The notes beneath the pieces are model-generated. The model made no database searches. It was not told the origin of the DNA and worked only from the letters and a program-made list of their open reading frames with translations. A DNA stretch of 64,000 nt from Magnolia sinica. Lineage: Eukaryota > Streptophyta > Magnoliopsida > Magnoliales > Magnoliaceae. The translations under genes and the position numbers were made by a program. Every line of letters starts with the position of its first letter. Position 1 is the stretch's first letter. The stretch lies in NCBI RefSeq assembly GCF_029962835.1, contig NC_080584.1, positions 79,016,862 through 79,080,861 of the forward strand, written 5' to 3'. Positions 35,059 to 46,907 of this stretch are shown one piece after another.

Positions 35059-35310
35059 GTACACCTCACTATTTGTGCCAGGGTGCAATAGAGACATGAC
35101 ATCCTAGGCATCCATGCATGTTACTCGAGTCCATGATCTTGTAGCTCCTTTCCACTTTCGTTCCAATTGAGGTTTTCAATTGGACCCAGATCCATGGACA
35201 TCTAATCCGACTAGAAAGAGAGTTAAGGGCTTAAATATATAATTATTTTATCCTTTACATGGTTACAGTTGTTATTTAAAAACCATGTAAAATGTTATGT
35301 ACTGAATCTA

Positions 35311-36190
35311 CACTACCAGAAAAAATAAAGGGAATGTTGGTGCTATCATGAGTTAGGGCTGTCAACCGTTACTTGGACCTGCAAATATACCAGATGGACC
35401 TAGTTGGGTTTAAACAGGCAAGATCCAAAATTTTAAGACCCGTTGAGAAATTCGGATGGGATCTAGCGTATCAATTTTGGACCTAGCTAAAAAAACCATC
35501 TAGCTGGTTTCAGTTGGAGTGCAAGAAATGCTAACATTGAACCCATTCTCATAGGACCTCATGAACACTTTTTGACACATGATATGGGTATATATTAGTC
35601 CATATTTCCATTAGATAAGTCACCTCGATAAACCTTTGGGGCCCAAAAGTTAGCCCAATCTAAAAATCTCATGGGCCATAGCAAAGTGAGAGGTAAATCA
35701 GGGGAGGGAATTCCGTCTCACTTTGCTATGGTCCACTAAACTTTTGAACCTGTGACTTTCATGATGTGATTCATCACATGGACCATTCTGATTGTGTGCC
35801 TATATCACTTGTCAAAAAGTACTCACGAGGTCCTATAAGAATGTGCTCCCATGTGAGCTTTTCACACACTAACACATGCATAAAGAGTAGTGCTAGCTCT
35901 CTGGGATGCTCCTATGAACTGTAGGGTAAGGGAGCTACCCACACTCGAATCTAAAGTCTTTGAGTCAAGAGTGCATGACGAATCATGTCCACTTTTAATT
36001 TTTTTATACGCCCACTATAATGTTTACATGAAATTCATGGACTAATCCTGGAACTGTCCATGAGCTAGGCTGGGGCCAAGCGAAAATTAAAATTTTGAAT
36101 AGGCTCAGCCCATCAGGCCTAGCCCAAACAGTTAAATTTGAACCGAAGCCAACTTCAAGTCCAGCCCGTTGATGGCCTATCAAATCTGCG
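35311..36190. mobile_element. hAT-like element with nested foldback
   Basis: A CACTACCAGAAAAAAT-like string occurs at about 35,313, then TAGGGCTGTCAACCG at about 35,354, which resembles hAT MITE ends. An imperfect inverse, CCGTTGATGGCCTA, ends near 36,180. Inside lies a foldback at about 35,515-35,880: ATAGGACCTCATGAACACTT pairs with AAGTACTCACGAGGTCCTAT, and CATAGCAAAGTGAGA with TCTCACTTTGCTATG. There is no coding capacity. Outer boundaries are uncertain. Confidence 0.4.
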
Positions 36191-36552
36191 TACCTGATTA
36201 TCGGTCAAAAGTGGCTCTCTTTTCTTTTCACTGACCGACAGAAAAACAGACACGGCGTTTGTGTGAGATAAGGCAAAAGAACCTGACTCGTCACTTTAGA
36301 AGATAGATACTCTGAAAGAGTATAATAATCCCTACGCATGTATAATAATCCATATACATACTCACAGCCGTAATCTTCTCTCCATGATTTTTATAGCAAA
36401 AGGAAAGCAATGTGTCATTGCTTTAGGTCAAAGCTCATTTACAGGGTGTCATATAAAATCAACGGTCTAGATTGTGGAACTGTGGTCCCAGGTAGTGAAA
36501 AAGCGAAAGCAGAGTTCTCTGCGTATCTTCTTCCACTTTTTGAAAGTTGATG

Positions 36553-37140
36553 CTTAGGATAGAAAATGATACGCTGATCACGGAAACAGATTACCAGGGG
36601 CACAGGAATTATCTGTATGCCCCTGTTGTGTGAAGCTGTATGGGGTCACAGCAATGCCTCCATTCCATTCATCAGTTTTGCAATACTAAAAGGACAGAGT
36701 CTAAAAAACAGGCGGATCCAAAGCTCATGTGGGCCATACCACACCAAACAACATGGATTGAACCTCTGCCATTGGAAGCTTTGTGGGGGGCGACAGAAGT
36801 TTTCTATCAGGATGGCATATAAACATCATGGTCAGCTCTAGGAAGGTTTCAACTGTGGAAGTTTCCATTCCCAGTGTCTTGTTTTGTGTGGCACGCCTGA
36901 GTTTTGAATCTTCTTGATTTTTAGAATCCTATCCTATTTTGGTATTGCAAAATTGATGGACGGAGTGGATTTGCCATGGGTATCTCTGTGGCCCCACACA
37001 ACTTCCGACAACAGTGACACAGCTAATCCCTTCCGCTGGCCACTGTACACGTGGCATGTAGGTAATTCAATCCCGACTGCCCAAATCGTGGAGAGATGAT
37101 GTGTTACAAACAATGAATCGGGCCACCTCCTTTTGCTTTT
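36553..37140. repeat. Dyad-variant repeat, pairs with 55.06-55.65 kb
   Basis: Begins TAGGATAGAAAATGATACGC and includes CGGAAACAGATTACCAGGGG and GGACGGAGTGGATTTGCCAT. A close copy occupies 55,061-55,650. The left (CCATTCCATTCATCAGTTTTG) and right (AAAATTGATGGACGGAGTGG) arms are roughly inverse, as in the main dyad family. Confidence 0.65.
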
Positions 37141-38053
37141 TTGTTTTTGTTTCCGTATCCTTTTTTTATTTTTATTTTTATTTTTATTTAATCTTCTGCC
37201 AATTGACTAACTTTCTAGTATCACTAGAGAGTACGCTGGTACACTCGCCTTTTCAATTTCTCTGAGTGGAGACATGACTGATCGATCCAGACCATTGTTA
37301 TTTGGGCCTCACCGTTGATGGACGAATTGATAAGAATTTCTTTATGGTCAAATCCCAACATTTTTATTTGCTGGTAACAAATAAACAGTTAGGAATAGAT
37401 AAAACAACAGTAGAAATTCATCTGAAAAAGACCGTCCACTGTGGGGCCTAGCTGCCCAATGATCAGGATCACCAAACCATTGGCCACACCCCCACTTGTA
37501 TGAACCGAAAAATCAGGAATAGCCTGCCTATCATTGGGCAGAGGCACCTGTATCTCATCCTCAGTGAAATCACTGAATGATCCCTGGCCGGTTCTCGTTT
37601 TGTATAAGTAGGGCCAGCAATTCAGATCCAGATCATTGGTCACTTGATCACTTCACGGACATATGGTGCCTCGGAATATCTGGAATATTTAATGGTTAAG
37701 AAGAGATACAGCAAGAGTTCACGTTGACCTGATAAAAGATGGTGCCTAAGAAATACAATTTTGGGAGGTTTTCTATGCATGGTCCATCCATGGTGGGGCT
37801 CAACCAACCAATGGTCAGGATTAGTGAATCTAGTGGCTCAACTCTAAATCTTTTTAGATCTGACCAATATGAGGGACTAAAATTTAGGCCCAGGGCTCAA
37901 AAATCAGCCCCATCCATGATTCTAGTATGCCATGCAAAGGGAAACCTTTGGATGGTGGTCATCCCCTTTGCATTGTTTTCGTTTTCACTTGTGTGGGCCC
38001 ACCAGAATCACCATTAAGGCTGATTTTTGGGCCATAGGCCTAACGTGCCCCCC

Positions 38054-38516
38054 ATGAGGTTGAGCTCCATGCACAATACCTTGATGTGCGATGGACATCT
38101 ATACCATGCTTTTGGTAGGTCTCCTCTAAGTTATGGGATGTGCCAAAAATGAGCCATATCTGAAATTCAAGTGGGCCACACTATATGAAACAATAAGAAA
38201 TTTTGCCTAAAACATCTAAAAGTATTTCTTGGTGCCCACTTGAGTTTTGAAATAGCCTAAAATTTATTGTCTCCTCAATCCCCATCCAAGTGGGTGGGCT
38301 GGATGCCTAAAACGCATCTCACAGGGCATACATACAATCAAGAAGGTTTCAATAGATATGCATCCACTTTCAACTGTGCTCTGTGGTGTGGCTCACCTAA
38401 GTCATCGATTGGCCTGTTTTTCAGACCCATGGCTCACCATGGAATGGTACATTGGTCAATAGAATGATTGTCTATCACACATCATGGTGGGACCTGCATG
38501 CAGAGCTCGACCTCAT
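38054..38516. repeat. Dyad-symmetric repeat with clear inverted ends
   Basis: The left end ATGAGGTTGAGCTCCATGCA is matched at the right by TGCAGAGCTCGACCTCAT. The interior has the usual family features in variant form. Partial counterpart at about 17.83-18.17 kb. Confidence 0.7.
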
Positions 38517-38590
38517 AGAAAGCAAATAAAGTTAAAAATCTCTTGCATTTGAGAGAGCTCATTTATGCACGATGCATGTTCCAAAGTGCC

Positions 38591-38674
38591 GTGTGTGTGT
38601 AATATAATCCATTCGTTAGGTGAGCCAACCATGTGTGTGTGTAATTCAATCCATTCGTTAAGTGAGCCAACCAT
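38591..38674. repeat. 42-bp tandem duplication
   Basis: Two units opening GTGTGTGTGTAAT and closing GTGAGCCAACCAT, at 38,591-38,632 and 38,633-38,674, with a few mismatches. Confidence 0.85.
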
Positions 38675-38740
38675 GTAAATGCCGTAATTGATCTCAACCT
38701 GACTTGAACCCAGGTTTAACATGACTCAAAGCCAATGTGC

Positions 38741-39303
38741 GGACGCGGATTAGCTACTAACAGGTTTAGTAGCGAGATTTGCCACTTTGTCACGGAAGTG
38801 ATGTCACAAGTTCTGTGAGCCTAACCATGATGTATGTTTTGTATCCACACCATCCATCCATTTGGAGAGATCATATTAGGGCATGATCCAAAGAATGAGT
38901 CAGATCAAAATCTCGAGGGGACCCCACTGTAGAAAACAGCATGGAGAGTGACAGCCACCATTAAAAAGTTCTAAGGGCCACGAAAAGTTTCCGATCAAGC
39001 TGATATTTGTGTCTTCCTTTCTTTCATGCCTGCGATAACACATGAACAGGATGGATCTAAAAAAAAAATATATCACGATGGACCTTCGGAAGGTTTTAAC
39101 TGTGGGCGACACTCTCCCCACTGCTTTTTGTGATGGGTCTACTTTAGCCTTGGATCTTCATCATTCTTTGTTCGGACCCTAAAATGATCTCTACAAATGT
39201 ATGAACTGTGTAGATACGAAATATATATCATAGTGGGTCCACATGACTTGGTGACGTCACTTCATTAGCGAGTACTCAACCTATCAGTACCTAATCCGCG
39301 CCC
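38741..39303. repeat. Complete dyad element with terminal inverted repeats
   Basis: The left end is GGACGCGGATTAGCTACT. The right end, inverted, reads GGGCGCGGATTAGGTACT. Further inward, GTCACGGAAGTGATGTCACAA pairs with the right arm containing TTGGTGACGTCACTTC. At 563 bp it is a good reference copy for the family's ends. It is non-coding. Confidence 0.75.
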
Positions 39304-39681
39304 CCAGTGTGCAAAGACAGGGACACGGGTTCTTTGAAATGAGATTCGTACCAGAGACACGGAAACCCCATCAAACAAGGTACAAGGTTTGCGTACCCTC
39401 CAAAAACTTCAAGAGCTGATATAAAATGCATAAAACAAGCCTGTGGACGCGGGTGTCCTGCAAAGCCTTCCGCACTAAGTTCCAGCGATGGGATACTATG
39501 TGGGGCCCACCCTGATGTTTGGGATAAATTCACCCATCCATCTATTTTGCTTAATTATTATAAGAAATGAGACCAAAAATTAGAAAAATCTAGAACTTCG
39601 GTGGGCCATACAAGGGAAACAGTAGGGATTCATTGACCATCGTTGAAAAATTCACGTGGCGACAATCACTTTGTATTGTGT

Positions 39682-41633
39682 TGAAAAGGCCAAGCTATAT
39701 GTCCTAGATGGGGGGTGAATAGGACAATGCCAAATAAAACTTATAACAGCGGAATTAAAAAGAATATGATAGCCAAAGTAAATCACAATGCAGGAAAGTA
39801 AAATAACCTCAAAATTTAGATCTTGAGAGGTTGATACAAATGTTGTTCTAAGGACAACCTTACACCAAAAACCAGAGTTTATGGTAGGACAACCTTATTT
39901 CTAGAAAGATCTTTGTATCAAATCTCAAATCGAAGAGGAATATAGAAATAAATACAAACTGAATTAAAATAAATTGAATCACAAATGTATTGTTCTAGGG
40001 ACAGCCATACACCATAAAAATGGCAGGGCAACCTTGCTGGAACAACTTTCAAAAGAAATTAAATATCAAGCTGATAAAGGAATAGCAGAAAATAAATTCT
40101 AAACTATTACAACATTCTCACAATGCTTGAATTAAATGATTACAACATTCACCACCATACATACATCCCACAAAAGAATAATTAAAGATTAGAAGTATAA
40201 ACCATTCAACCACAACACAAGGGATTATAGTGGTTCACCTGTGTGTTCACCAACTGTTAAACAACAGCCACACAAAATGCTACTCCACTCCTAATATCCT
40301 CACACAGGGGATATTAGCGTTCACTAACAAAATAGGTTTTTCCAGGTTCACCCAAAACCTTTACAATTGTGTCTTTGTCTGTGGGCTTACACAATTAAAA
40401 AACCCCACTTCTGAGTTTTCCTGGCTCTCCTCAGATAACCAATACAACAAGATTTTTCTGGCAAATCTTGAAAGAAACCAAAACAGAAAGGAATTTACAA
40501 TTAAATGTAAAATACCTGATTATCTCCTTCGATGTAGTAGCCCGGTAGAACCAAATCAGAGTAGATGATTGAATGTCCAAGTTTAATGTCCAGTACTCAA
40601 TTATAATGGTTCTAATTCTAATAGATTTTAAATTAAACCAAATAGGGCTTGCCTTAATTGATTTTGATTCCAAAGAAAGGGAATAACAATTCCTCTTATC
40701 AAATTAGATTGGAATATCTGAAACAAAATCAATTAAATAAAGCTAAGGAAAGAGAATATTAAATAAGCACACTTAGCTTAGATGGAGCACAGAATTATCT
40801 CTCAGAAGTTCGACGAAGATTGGCTTGAATGGATTAATTAATTCGATAATTTCTTCTGAGATTCGTGCACTATTTATAGGTGAGCAGATCGCGTCTTCGA
40901 CTGGTCTAGGGAGCTCTTCGACTAGTCGAAGCAATAACAGATATTTGAAAAATTCGGCAGGATATGCTTTGACCGTTCTACGACTGGTCGAAGGTCTCCT
41001 TCGACTGGTCGTAGGTCACCTACGACTGGTCGTAGGTTTCCTTCGACTGGTCGAAGAACCTATAAAATATCGCTCTTCGACTGGTCGTAGATGCAGTCGA
41101 CACTGTTCCTACTACTGGTCAAACAGATTCCTGGACTAGTCGAAGCCTAACAGATTTCATCCGAAATTTGTAACAAACTCACGACTGATCGAGGAATTTC
41201 TTAGACTGGTCGAAGCAACTCTAGGACTAGTCGAAGAAGGCCTAGGACTAGTCGAAAAACAGACCAAACTCATGTAAAATAAACATTCGAATTATGTATC
41301 CAAAATGACCTACTTCTAAGGTCAACCTATGGTTAGTCAAACCTCAACCATGAAGTAAGAACATTGAAACATTCGGAACTAGTGACCTTGAAGAATGAGC
41401 CTTGAAGTCTTGATGTAAATCAATCTTGAAATCTTGATGTAGCTCAATCTTGAAAGTGTACAAACTGCCTTGAACTCTTCTTGAAGTCTTACAGCTTGAG
41501 TCTTGTCTTGTGAGCTTTGCTTGTTTATGAATGTTGATCCTTGAGAGAGCTTCACTTATGCAAGTTATATATAACAGTGATTTTGGCACCACAAATTTGA
41601 CAACAGACAGGGATATAAACTATAGCACTTACA
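39682..41633 (-). repeat. 3' LTR of the copia element (left in window)
   Basis: Begins TGAAAAGGCCAAG and ends GCACTTACA. It differs from the other LTR by about 35 substitutions and two small indels (my count), roughly 2%. It contains the CGACTGGTCG palindrome array at about 40,895-41,255. Small frames inside are not genes. Confidence 0.95.
40895..41255. repeat. Palindromic CGACTGGTCG-type array in 3' LTR
   Basis: About a dozen copies of (T)TCGACTGGTCGAAG, ACGACTGGTCGTAG or GGACTAGTCGAAG, near-palindromes, occur in both closely spaced and dispersed form. Sirevirus LTRs are known for such palindromic clusters upstream of the promoter; a regulatory role is inferred. Confidence 0.8.
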
Positions 41634-41648
41634 ATCTCCCCCTTTGTC
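41634..41648 (-). other. Polypurine tract of the copia element
   Basis: On the minus strand GACAAAGGGGGAGAT directly abuts the 3' LTR, as expected for the plus-strand primer of reverse transcription. Confidence 0.8.
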
Positions 41649-42058
41649 AAATTAGTGACAAAACACATAACCAAGATAAACAAAAAGTAAAACAACTGGT
41701 TAATACCTGCAAATCAATATTCAATATTCAACATTCAACCAATTTCATTCAACAAGCTCAAACATACTCCTACTCCCCCTGAGTAACATAACCAATGCTA
41801 CTCCTCTCACAATCACATCGTTAAGAACAAACCATTCTCTCCCTTTTTGTCACAATATGACAAAAGAGAACTAAATAAAGGAATATATGAGAGTAAACAT
41901 GAGGAGGTAAGAGAGTATAGCAAAAGAGTGATAGAGATAGTCAGCATAACATCACATAGAATAAATATCCAGCATAAAACATAGATAGTATCCAACTCAA
42001 AATCAGTCAACCAAGTGCTAAGTTATAAAGTTATTACAGACCAGAAGTCTCATAAAAA

Positions 42059-43198
42059 CTACTCAGAACCAGAACTTGATGATGGAGCAGGAATAAAGGG
42101 ATCAAGTTGGTGCATGCCTTTGTTCAAGCGCCTAAGATATTTGCGCATGTACTTGAATTGCAAATCATGAGCAATAAACATGTTTTCCATCTTTACATTT
42201 ATATTCTCAACTTTATCCTCTAATGCTCTCAGACGAGCATCAACATCAGATGGTTCAAAATCTAGATCATTTGCTGAGTCAAAATCCAGTTCCTCAAAAA
42301 TGTCATCCATATTAATGTCAACACCAGCTTCTTCATGACCACCACCACCACCACCACCTTGTTCAGGAAGTAGATCCAACTTCATCTTATTGATATTAGT
42401 ATTGTTGAAGATCAGATGATGGATTGGTGCCTCATCAACCGGCATATCGACTAACATATGAGTAGCCAATACAGTCATTAAATAGGCAAAAGGAATGACA
42501 CTATGACCAGGATGGAGTCTAAACTGAAGAATGAAATGACAGATTAAGGACGGTAAACAAATCTGAGTATCATTGGAAATAGAATGGATAACACGAACCA
42601 TAAATGAAGTCAAGTCAGATTTATTACCCGAACGAGGATACAGATTAGACACAAAGATTTTGTGGAGAATTCTGTATTTGGATAACAAACACCTTGCGGG
42701 AAGCGCATTCCCTTTTTGAGTTCATTGAACATCCATGTTGCACAAATCTCTAGTGAGCATACGTTTTTCAGCCATTGAGGGTTTATCAGTTAAGTTATGG
42801 ATAGGAATACCCTCATCATTCACAGGAATGTCCATAAGGGCTGAAATTAAATGACGATCAACGTCAAAAGGCCCTTCTCTAGTAGATATTTTAAAAGTTA
42901 AATTATCCTGTGAGAAAGCACTAATACATATAAACATGGATTGGGCAATGGACCGGAATGCAGGCCCACCCCAATGTAATAAGTTAACCCAACCTACAGC
43001 TTCAAGCATAGGAAGGATGTCAAAAGGTGCAATATGATTAACATCAACAGGATGTTCAACAATAACATTACGTAATCTAATGTCCCTAACATATGATGGA
43101 TCATCATTAGGAACAAGAAGATGACGTTTAGAGATAGCGGTCAATTTGGAAGAAGAAAAAGGACCACGGGAAGTAGTTTTTCTACCTCTAGAAGCCAT
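42059..43198 (-). pseudogene. Env-like extra frame of Sirevirus, one internal stop
   Basis: From the ATG at 43,198 the frame stays open to a TGA at 42,722-42,724, and the same phase continues to 42,059, so a single stop separates the halves. The first half opens MASRGRKTTSRGPFSSSKL and contains WVNLLHWGGPAF. The second half has a poly-Gly stretch before an acidic segment and a predicted coiled-coil around LRALEDKVENINVKMENM. It lies after pol, where Sireviruses carry an env-like or unknown-function gene. No signal peptide or clear transmembrane helix was seen, so an envelope role is doubtful. Confidence 0.65.
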
Positions 43199-43652
43199 TT
43201 GCAACAAGGATTTCAAGGAATAAAGAAGTTGCAAAGGATTGAGAAGTGGGTTTACTTAAAATAGATTTTTCAAAATCCAAACTCCAAATCTCAATGAAAT
43301 CCAAAATAGAAAGCTTCAAGCTAGAAAAGGAAACAATCTAAACACAAATTAGCAAGAAAAAGTGATTTGGAACACTAACCTTGAAGAACAAGAAGGATGG
43401 GTTCGACAAGTCGAAGCACGGCTCCAAAGAGAAGAAAAATGAAATGAGGAAGAAAGCAAAAATCTCCAATTTTAAGTGAAACCCGAGTTCTATGACTGGT
43501 CGTGGGTATCTACGACCGGTCGTAGGACGACTGGTCGTGTATACTCACGACTGGTCGAAGAAGCCCAAAAATTCATATTTCTTGCAAATTATAAAAAAAT
43601 TGGAATTCAATCTAGCAAATATATACACTATGATACAAGAAGGCATAAATAA
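43199..43652. other. Pol-to-env-like spacer with palindromes
   Basis: About 450 bases without a frame. 43,485-43,560 has four palindrome copies (ACTGGTCG, CGACCGGTCG) of the LTR-array type, placed just upstream of the env-like frame. Confidence 0.6.
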
Positions 43653-43930
43653 TCATTTTAAAATGCACATGCCAAGATCAAATTTCATCTTTTTGAACCT
43701 GCTTTTATCGAGAGGTTTTGTGAAAATGTCAGCTCGTTGATCTTCAGTAGGAATATATTCTAGAGATATAACTTTTTCTTCTACTAATTCCCTTATATAA
43801 TGAAATCTAATGTCAATGTGCTTAGTACGAGAATGCTGAATAGGATTTTTTGAAATATTTATCGCACTGGAATTATCACAATGTAATAACATAGAATCCT
43901 GTTTAATTCCATAATCACTTAGCATTCGTT
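43653..43930 (-). pseudogene. RNase H C-terminal end of copia pol
   Basis: Encodes LLHCDNSSAINISKNPIQH, HIDIRFHYIRE and ADIFTKPL, the conserved end of copia RNase H. The upstream remainder is at 46,179 onward, separated by the inserted LTR. Confidence 0.9.
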
Positions 43931-46178
43931 TGTTCACTCCCCAAGTGCAGGGTTGTGATGTAGTAATAAACTCGGTAAGACCGAGGTCGAATCCACAGGG
44001 ACTGATACCTGTACGTTATCTGAAACCAAGTAGAACTAGAACTAGACTAAGATGTGATCTAAACCAAATAGAATTTAGGAAATAATTTGTGAAATAATTA
44101 TCTAAAACTTAAGTAGTTCAGGGAAGGGAAACTAGGGATTCAGAGGATCCACTTGTAGAGATCCGGGAGATCTTATGCTCGCATATGGGATTCAAACTGA
44201 ACTTACTTGATTTGGTTTTCAAGAGATGAGAGGTATATGAATTAGAATGGATTCCATCATCTAACCATGCCCAGGAGACAAAGCAAACAACAGGATTAAA
44301 CTAATTACCAACCAATCAACAATTTATGAAGATCAGAAAGGTACTGTCATCCTACCATGCCCAGGAGACGATGGTGAACAACAGGGCTTCCTGACTTCAT
44401 AAATATAAAAAGAGGAAAGAAATATTCAAAGCCATTGCAAATCCATTGTAATTTCTGTCAAAACAGACCATTAAAGACTAATAAAAATATTCCTTATAAT
44501 AATCAACTTAAATCCAAGTTCAGTTCATGAAAAATAGGAAATAATGTCTCCCATCTCGCTACAAGCTTCTCCCCTTAGCCCTAGCTAAGGGGTTTAGCCA
44601 AACATGGGTAGGCTAATCTCCAATTAAGAGAAAGAAGAAAAACAAAAAGGAAGAAAAAAAAAAGAACCGTTCAGCCGCTGTTCCTCCACGTCTTCTGCTC
44701 CTTTTTTTTTTCTTTCACTTTTCTTCCTTTCTTCCTTTCCTTCCTTTCCTTCCTTGCCTTCCAGCCACGTCCAAAAATCCAGCAGCAGACCTCCTGTTCT
44801 TTCCCTGTTTCTCCTCTTTTTCCCTTTTTTTTTTCTGGCAAAACCAAAACCAAAAGTCGAGTCCCTTGAATCCTCTCTCCTTCACCGCTCCAACCTTCAA
44901 AAACTCCCCCCCAGCCTCCTGTCTTCCGTCCTCTTATACAGATTGTCGTCCGGGAGTCCTACCCGGAATAGAGTGCCCGTGCGAAAGGCCGGAGTCCGCG
45001 GACGAGTTGGTTGCGGAGACGTCTTCACGCACAGCAGCAAAACTCGGCGTCTTCTCCTCTTCTTCTTCTTTGCTTTCCTTCCAAAAGGACAACGTCCTTT
45101 GGAAGAATTCGGGCAGACCTTCATGATGAACGGTTCAGATCGTCCGTCCGATCACCGCCATGATCGCACAACACGCCGCAAAAGTCGGACGACGTCCGGC
45201 GCTAAAACAGAGCCTGCGAAAGGCTTTCGCTGTGACTTTGTGGGGCCCACCTGGCTTCCTCTTTGGAAAATCCGATCCGTCCACTGCGTTCTACTCGAAA
45301 AATCAGGTGGGAAGCACTACTTTTGGACTAAATTCCATGCGGCCCACAATGCTTTCTACTCCGCCATCCATCTTCCGTTTGGACGGTAATCTTCCTGTTA
45401 TTACGTTCATGGGCCCAAAAGGACACCTAGGTGAGGCTTATAGGCACCCGTGGGACACAATGGACCGTTCTGATTGGTGTTATGCATGATGTGTGGGGCC
45501 CACAAGCGGAATCGACGGTCGGCAGCGTTGCATTGCTGCGTAAAAATAAAGAATTTTGAGTTTTGAGTCGGTCAGCGCCTGCTGACCGACTTTCTTATTA
45601 TTAATGCTCGTCCGGTGCACTTGTGCACCTTGCACGTGCACTGCATGCATGGGTCCCATGGTGATGTTTGTAAGAAATCTGCTCCATCCATCTGTTTTGA
45701 CACGCAGTTTAAGGCGTTGAGACCAAAATTGGAGTATATCCAGATATCAGACGGGCCCCAGATCAGTAATTTGTGGGCTGATCTGTCCGTTGGGCCACTT
45801 TCACAGTGATCCAGGAGCTGAAATTTTATGTGTACGGTTCATTTATGGTCCTCAGGCCACGTATGAAGTTTCGAACTGATCAGATGGTGGGAACCCTATA
45901 ATCTTGCATTCTGGACACTTTTCAAGCCACTTGAGCTTCGATTCCTCGATTTCCGCGGACCCCTGGTGTATAATTTTGTCGCTCTTGGTCTTCTAGAGTC
46001 TGTCCCATGCTTTAGTGTCATCAGATCAGTAAATCCATGCTTTTTAGTGTCCTTTCCCAGTCCAAGCTCATGAAGACGCCCTGCATCACAAATTCAATTA
46101 AATTAGGCTATTAAACGGTGTCATGCTTGTAAATCCATGCAATAAATGGGTCTGATATGCAATATTTGACCCTCAACA
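43931..46178. mobile_element. Putative solo LTR inserted in copia pol
   Basis: 2248 bp, TGTT...AACA ends, flanked by a 5-bp duplication TCGTT (43,926-43,930 and 46,179-46,183). On the minus strand it begins TGTTGAGGGTCAAATATTGC; on the plus strand it begins TGTTCACTCCCCAAGTGCAG. Both resemble long LTRs of Ty3/gypsy Tat-type elements; this is from memory, not a search. Contents include two CATGCCCAGGAGAC repeats, a pyrimidine-rich tract (44.70-44.86 kb), a CpG-rich stretch (44.93-45.20 kb) and two modules like the dyad repeat (45.24-45.39 and 45.65-45.80 kb). Open frames inside (for example 44,754-45,389, plus) look like chance. Confidence 0.75.
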
Positions 46179-46907
46179 TCGTTGCATCCAAACAAGCTGT
46201 GTACATGCATTACTAGCTGCGATATACTCAGCTTCAGCTGTTGAAAGTGATATAGAATTTTGTTTCTTACTAAACCAGGAAACTAGACAATTTCCAATGT
46301 AAAAACAACCACCACTGGTTGATTTTCTATCATCTAGATTACCAGCCCAGTCAGCATCCGAGTACCCAACTAATTGGACACTAGTCTCATGAGGATACCA
46401 GAGATCGAGATTTACAGTACTTGCAACATACCTAATAATTCGCTTGACAGCAATCAAGTGAGATTCTTTTGGATCAGATTGATATCTTGCGCAAATACCA
46501 ACACTTAGAGAAATATCAGGTCTACTAGCAGTTAAATATAACAAACTACCAATCATACTCCGATAAAGTTTTGAGTCAACATTTTTACTATTAGAGTCTT
46601 TTGATAGTTTCAGGGTGGTACTCATAGGAGTATCGAAATTCTTACCATTCTCAAATCCAAATCTCTTGATTAGATTCAAAGCATATTTAGATTGAGAAAT
46701 GAATATTCCTTCAGGTTGTTGCTTTACTTGCAATCCAAGGAAATAAGTCAATTCCCCAACCATGCTCATTTCGAACTGAGATTTCATTAAATCTGCAAAC
46801 TCAATAGTCAGGTCAGTACAAGTTGATCCATAAATGATATCATCAACATAAATCTGCACCATTAAGATATGATCATTATGTTTTTTTAACAAACAGAGTT
46901 TTATCAA
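46179..46907 (-). pseudogene. Copia reverse transcriptase C-terminal part and RNase H
   Basis: Contains the RT catalytic IYVDDIIYGS, then GSLLYLTASRPDISLSVG, YSDADWAGNLDDRKSTSGG and TAEAEYIAAS of RNase H. It is cut at residue-equivalent VWMQR by the inserted LTR. Its phase differs from the preceding RT segment because of an indel in an A7/T7 run near 46,885. Confidence 0.9.

Noticed and set aside
40230..41139. Small frames in the copia LTRs, repeated at 51,273-52,179
   Set aside because: Same frames in both LTRs; the repeated RLV-type residues are only translation of the palindrome array.
40895..41255. CRISPR-like regular array
   Set aside because: Units are palindromic and irregularly spaced, sit in both LTRs of a retrotransposon, and the genome is eukaryotic.
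43653..43937. Separate small gene
   Set aside because: Content is the end of copia RNase H, detached from the rest of pol by the nested LTR.
44754..45389. 211-codon plus-strand frame as a gene
   Set aside because: It lies wholly within the inserted LTR, spans a pyrimidine-rich tract and a dyad module, and has no recognisable domain.
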